Assembly (NCBI GenBank): GCA_028622995.1
Contig: JAJQJQ010000009.1
Location: 5,394,001-5,458,000, forward strand
Length of the DNA stretch: 64,000 nucleotides
DNA from: Panagrolaimus kolymaensis
Lineage: Eukaryota; Nematoda; Chromadorea; Rhabditida; Panagrolaimidae
Reading direction: 5' to 3'
The notes under the pieces are model-generated. The model was not told the DNA's origin. It made no database searches and saw only the letters and a list, made by a program, of their open reading frames with translations. Shown here in pieces: positions 61,570 through 64,000 of the stretch (the stretch's first letter is position 1; each line of letters opens with the position of its first letter). A program made the position numbers and the translations under genes.

Positions 61570-62725
61570 ATGGGAATTGGTGGATATGAACATTTGATTG
61601 CTGGATTATCTGGTGGTTTAGCAAAAACGGTCGTATGTCATCCATTTGATTTATTACGAATAAGATATTCTGGTGAGTTTTTTAGTTTTACTTTTTTTAA
61701 CTAATTCGTTTTTTTTAGTGAATGATAATAATATTTCTTTACATCGTCCACAATATACAAGTTATTATCATGCTGCAAAATGTATAGTCAAATCAAATGG
61801 AATTCGAGGACTTTATCAAGGACTTGCACCAAGTATAATTTCAACACCAATTGGATGGGGTTTATATTTTCAATTGTAGGTTTTCTTTTTAAGCATTAAA
61901 CATATTTCGTTTTGCCTTGTTTATTATCACTTTTTAGATATCACAAACTTCATCCATATTTTGATCCATTATCAAGTGTTTCATCTTCATTTCAAAATTT
62001 GGTTGCTGGATTTATGGTTGGCGCTTTAGTACATATTATAGCTAATCCACTTTCGGTTGTTCGAACTCGTCTATGTCTTCAATATGAAAATGAAGGAACT
62101 AAAAGATATCGTGGAACGTTTCATTGTTTAAGAAAAATTTTACGTGATGAAGGAATAAAAGGATGGTACAAGGTTAGTCTTTGGTTTTGTATTCGAGCTA
62201 TTGAATTCCTAGCTATATGTATATGTTACCATTTTTAGGGCTTTTTTACTGGACTTTGGGGAACTTTCAATTTAGCTACTCAATTTGCAATTTACAATTA
62301 CCTCAAAGATTGGAGATGTCAAAGCAAAGGAATTCCAATTGATTCACAATTAGTAAGTCTTGAAGCATTTGCAAACACGTTTCTCTATTTCCGCCATTTT
62401 TAGGATACAATGGATTATTTGGTGTTTTCTTCTCTTTCAAAGTGTATTTCAACAGTTTCAACATATCCTTATCAAGTTATAAGAGCTCGTCTTCAAGTAA
62501 TTTGTTTTGCCTTTTGACCTTTTGCTCATGTATATCCATTTTTTTTAGGATCATCATACAGAATACAACTCATCAAAAGAAATAATTTATCAAATAATAA
62601 AAAGAGAAGGCTTTACTGGTTTTTACAAAGGAATGGCTATGGCATTTGTAAAACAACTTCCAAGTGGTATCGTTACTTTCGTCGTTTATGAACATGCTAA
62701 ACAATTGGCTCTGAAGTATGCATAG
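61570..62725 (+). CDS. Mitochondrial carrier, SLC25A32 (FAD/folate transporter) type
   Basis: Exons 61570-61672, 61719-61875, 61938-62172, 62239-62352, 62404-62496, 62549-62725; 292 residues. Three carrier repeats are visible: EHLIAGLSGGLAKTVVCHPF+DLLRIRYS, IIANPLSVVRTRL, and STVSTYPYQVIRARLQDHH. They are followed by GIRGLYQGLAPSII, GIKGWYKGFFTG and GFTGFYKGMAMAFVKQLP. TYPYQV.RARLQD and GLYQG.APSI..T are close to human SLC25A32. The first repeat has HPFDLLRIR in place of PxD..K.R. It exchanges FAD or folate across the inner mitochondrial membrane; substrate is inferred from family only. Confidence 0.88.
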
Positions 62726-63385
62726 AATCAAAGTTTTATGTTTTTTTACTGCTTTAATGTTTGTAACTGCTTTAACTAACTTTAAAATAAATGTAATTTA
62801 ATTTAACAGCTCAAAGATAACTCAATGAAATTCGCTAAAATTGTAACAACAACTTTGCTTTGCTAACATTTTGACACTTTTTAAAGGCAATTTTCGAAGT
62901 CGATCAAATTTTGCTAAATTACATAATTTTAAACATTTTATTTAAACTTTTGTACCCGTTCATGCCATATTTAGGAATTTTTAAAAAAGTAATTAGCTTT
63001 TTTTCGTAATGCATTCATCCTCGTATCCAAATGTTTATTTAAGCTTAAATTCACCTGTTGTTAAATGACTTTTATGACGGTTTTATATCGCCTAAAGAGG
63101 AATGAATTTACAAGGCAATTTTTAAGAAAAGTTTTAAAGTAAAAAAGTTGTTTGACAAAACTAGATTCTTTATTTATTTTTATGGTACTTTCTTGTTTAT
63201 ATTTTTTAAGTTGATAATTAAATTTTCTTTTTGTTTCATTGAAATAACAAAATAAAAACTTTAACTTAAGACATCGAGAATTGTACATGCAATCAAAAAA
63301 TACGTCGTTCTTTTTTCGACGAAGACTAATTCGCGTCATTTTTTATAATAACCTTTTTTATATTTGTTTAATCAAATTTTTTAGG
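62726..63385. other. Spacer before receptor gene
   Basis: AT-rich; AATAAA-like motif near 62785. The acceptor TTTTTTAG ends one base before the next ATG, suggesting trans-splicing. Nothing else seen. Confidence 0.4.
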
Positions 63386-64000
63386 ATGAATCTAAACGTA
63401 TCAGACATTATTAATTTTGACCACATTGAAATTTTTCGATATTATAGCATCACAGCTTTTTTCATTAGTACCTTATTTCAAATATTTTATGGTTTTATAA
63501 TTATTAAATGCACCAATAAAAAGATGATGTTTTTTCGATTTTTAATGCTAACTTATATTTTTCATTGCTTTTTAGCAGAGTTCACCTTCTTTTGCTGGAA
63601 ACCAATTCGATTGCTGCCCTTCACAATTTTATATTGTGCGGGAATTGGATCTTCATTAAATTCAACTTTTTCTGCAGCTTTTTTAGTTATCCTTATTTAT
63701 TCTTTCGCCGTATTAATTGATTGCCTCACAGCAATCGTGGTGGAGAGACATTTTCAAATTTGTCTTATTATAAATCCAAAAATTATTTATTTACGTTTTT
63801 GGACTTTTCTGTTTATGATTTTAACATTACTTTTTGCTCTAATTGCAAGCTTCACTTTTACATTTTTTAATATAAATGACGCTGAAGCTCGAAAAGTTTT
63901 GATTGCAAATGTTCAAAATGTTCATATCATCCTTGATAAACAGCCTTCACTTTTGATATTTGAACATGCTTGGGATAGTAAAACCATATTACTAATTATC
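63386..64000 (+). CDS. Nematode-type 7TM serpentine receptor, 5' part (runs off window)
   Basis: Uninterrupted frame of 205 codons from the ATG at 63386 to the window end. Hydrophobic helices: SITAFFISTLFQIFYGFIII, FFRFLMLTYIFHCFLAEFTF, LNSTFSAAFLVILIYSFAVL and FLFMILTLLFALIASFTFTF, with short basic loops (KCTNKKMM). After the third/fourth helix comes VVERHFQICLIINPK, in the position of the DRY-like loop of nematode chemoreceptor families (ER[HY]). It fits the Srh/Str-type superfamily of chemosensory GPCRs; the exact subfamily cannot be fixed from half a protein. No intron in 615 bp is unusual for this window. Confidence 0.75.
   Translation, partial: MNLNVSDIINFDHIEIFRYYSITAFFISTLFQIFYGFIIIKCTNKKMMFFRFLMLTYIFHCFLAEFTFFCWKPIRLLPFTILYCAGIGSSLNSTFSAAFLVILIYSFAVLIDCLTAIVVERHFQICLIINPKIIYLRFWTFLFMILTLLFALIASFTFTFFNINDAEARKVLIANVQNVHIILDKQPSLLIFEHAWDSKTILLII

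Overview
This is a eukaryotic window, and the gene content says nematode. It is AT-rich, with many introns of about 45-70 nt that end in TTTTAG or TTTCAG. The families include a two-domain CAP/VAP protein, an NK1-type homeobox gene, a dynein-2 light intermediate chain (xbx-1 type), a CDR/failed-axon-connections GST-like protein, a nematode-type serpentine receptor and an FMRFamide-like neuropeptide precursor. Several start codons lie a few bases behind a lone 3' splice site, as expected for spliced-leader trans-splicing. I cannot name the species. All gene models were built by hand from splice sites, reading phase and family resemblance. Exon lengths were checked to sum to whole codons, but no transcript or search evidence was available.

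Layout: 1-2240 (+) 3' part of a tyrosinase; 4081-5333 (+) omega-class GST; 5949-12239 (+) a cullin that carries an in-frame stop, a frame break and, inside exon 7, a 3.56 kb LTR retrotransposon (8123-11680) with identical 384-bp LTRs, a 5-bp target duplication and one Gag-like ORF; 12387-12808 (-) small secreted GH18-like protein; 13869-14914 (-) unidentified protein; 16572-17942 (-) xbx-1/DYNC2LI1; 18663-20364 (-) double CAP protein; 21173-21769 (+) NK1/ceh-1-like homeobox; 23565-24050 (+) RPRFamide precursor; 24338-26078 (-) four-EF-hand protein; 26775-27111 (-) small membrane protein.

Second half: 28847-38115 (+) a 33-exon huntingtin ortholog without polyglutamine; 39396-39812 (-) small helix-loop-helix candidate; 40848-41288 (+) small membrane protein; 41891-42552 (+) mitochondrial SSB; 42922-44168 (-) six-TPR protein with an internal exon-pair duplication; 45125-46119 (+) CDR/FAXC-like; 47440-48165 (+) charged secreted protein; 48286-52696 (-) ankyrin/BTB protein of the ABTB2/ABTB3 type; a 3.1 kb gene-free stretch; 55852-57410 (+) secreted metallophosphoesterase; 57894-59719 (+) LRR transmembrane protein; 60392-61101 (+) four-pass membrane protein; 61570-62725 (+) SLC25A32-type mitochondrial carrier; 63386-64000 (+) 5' part of a 7TM receptor.

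The genes do not form one pathway. The most notable points are the recent Gag-only LTR element, whose 3' LTR start codon is in frame with the cullin C-terminal (NEDD8-acceptor) domain; a small family of about 200-bp palindromic elements flanked by TTAA (6421, 18235, 43401); the nematode huntingtin; and the single-copy RPRFamide precursor.
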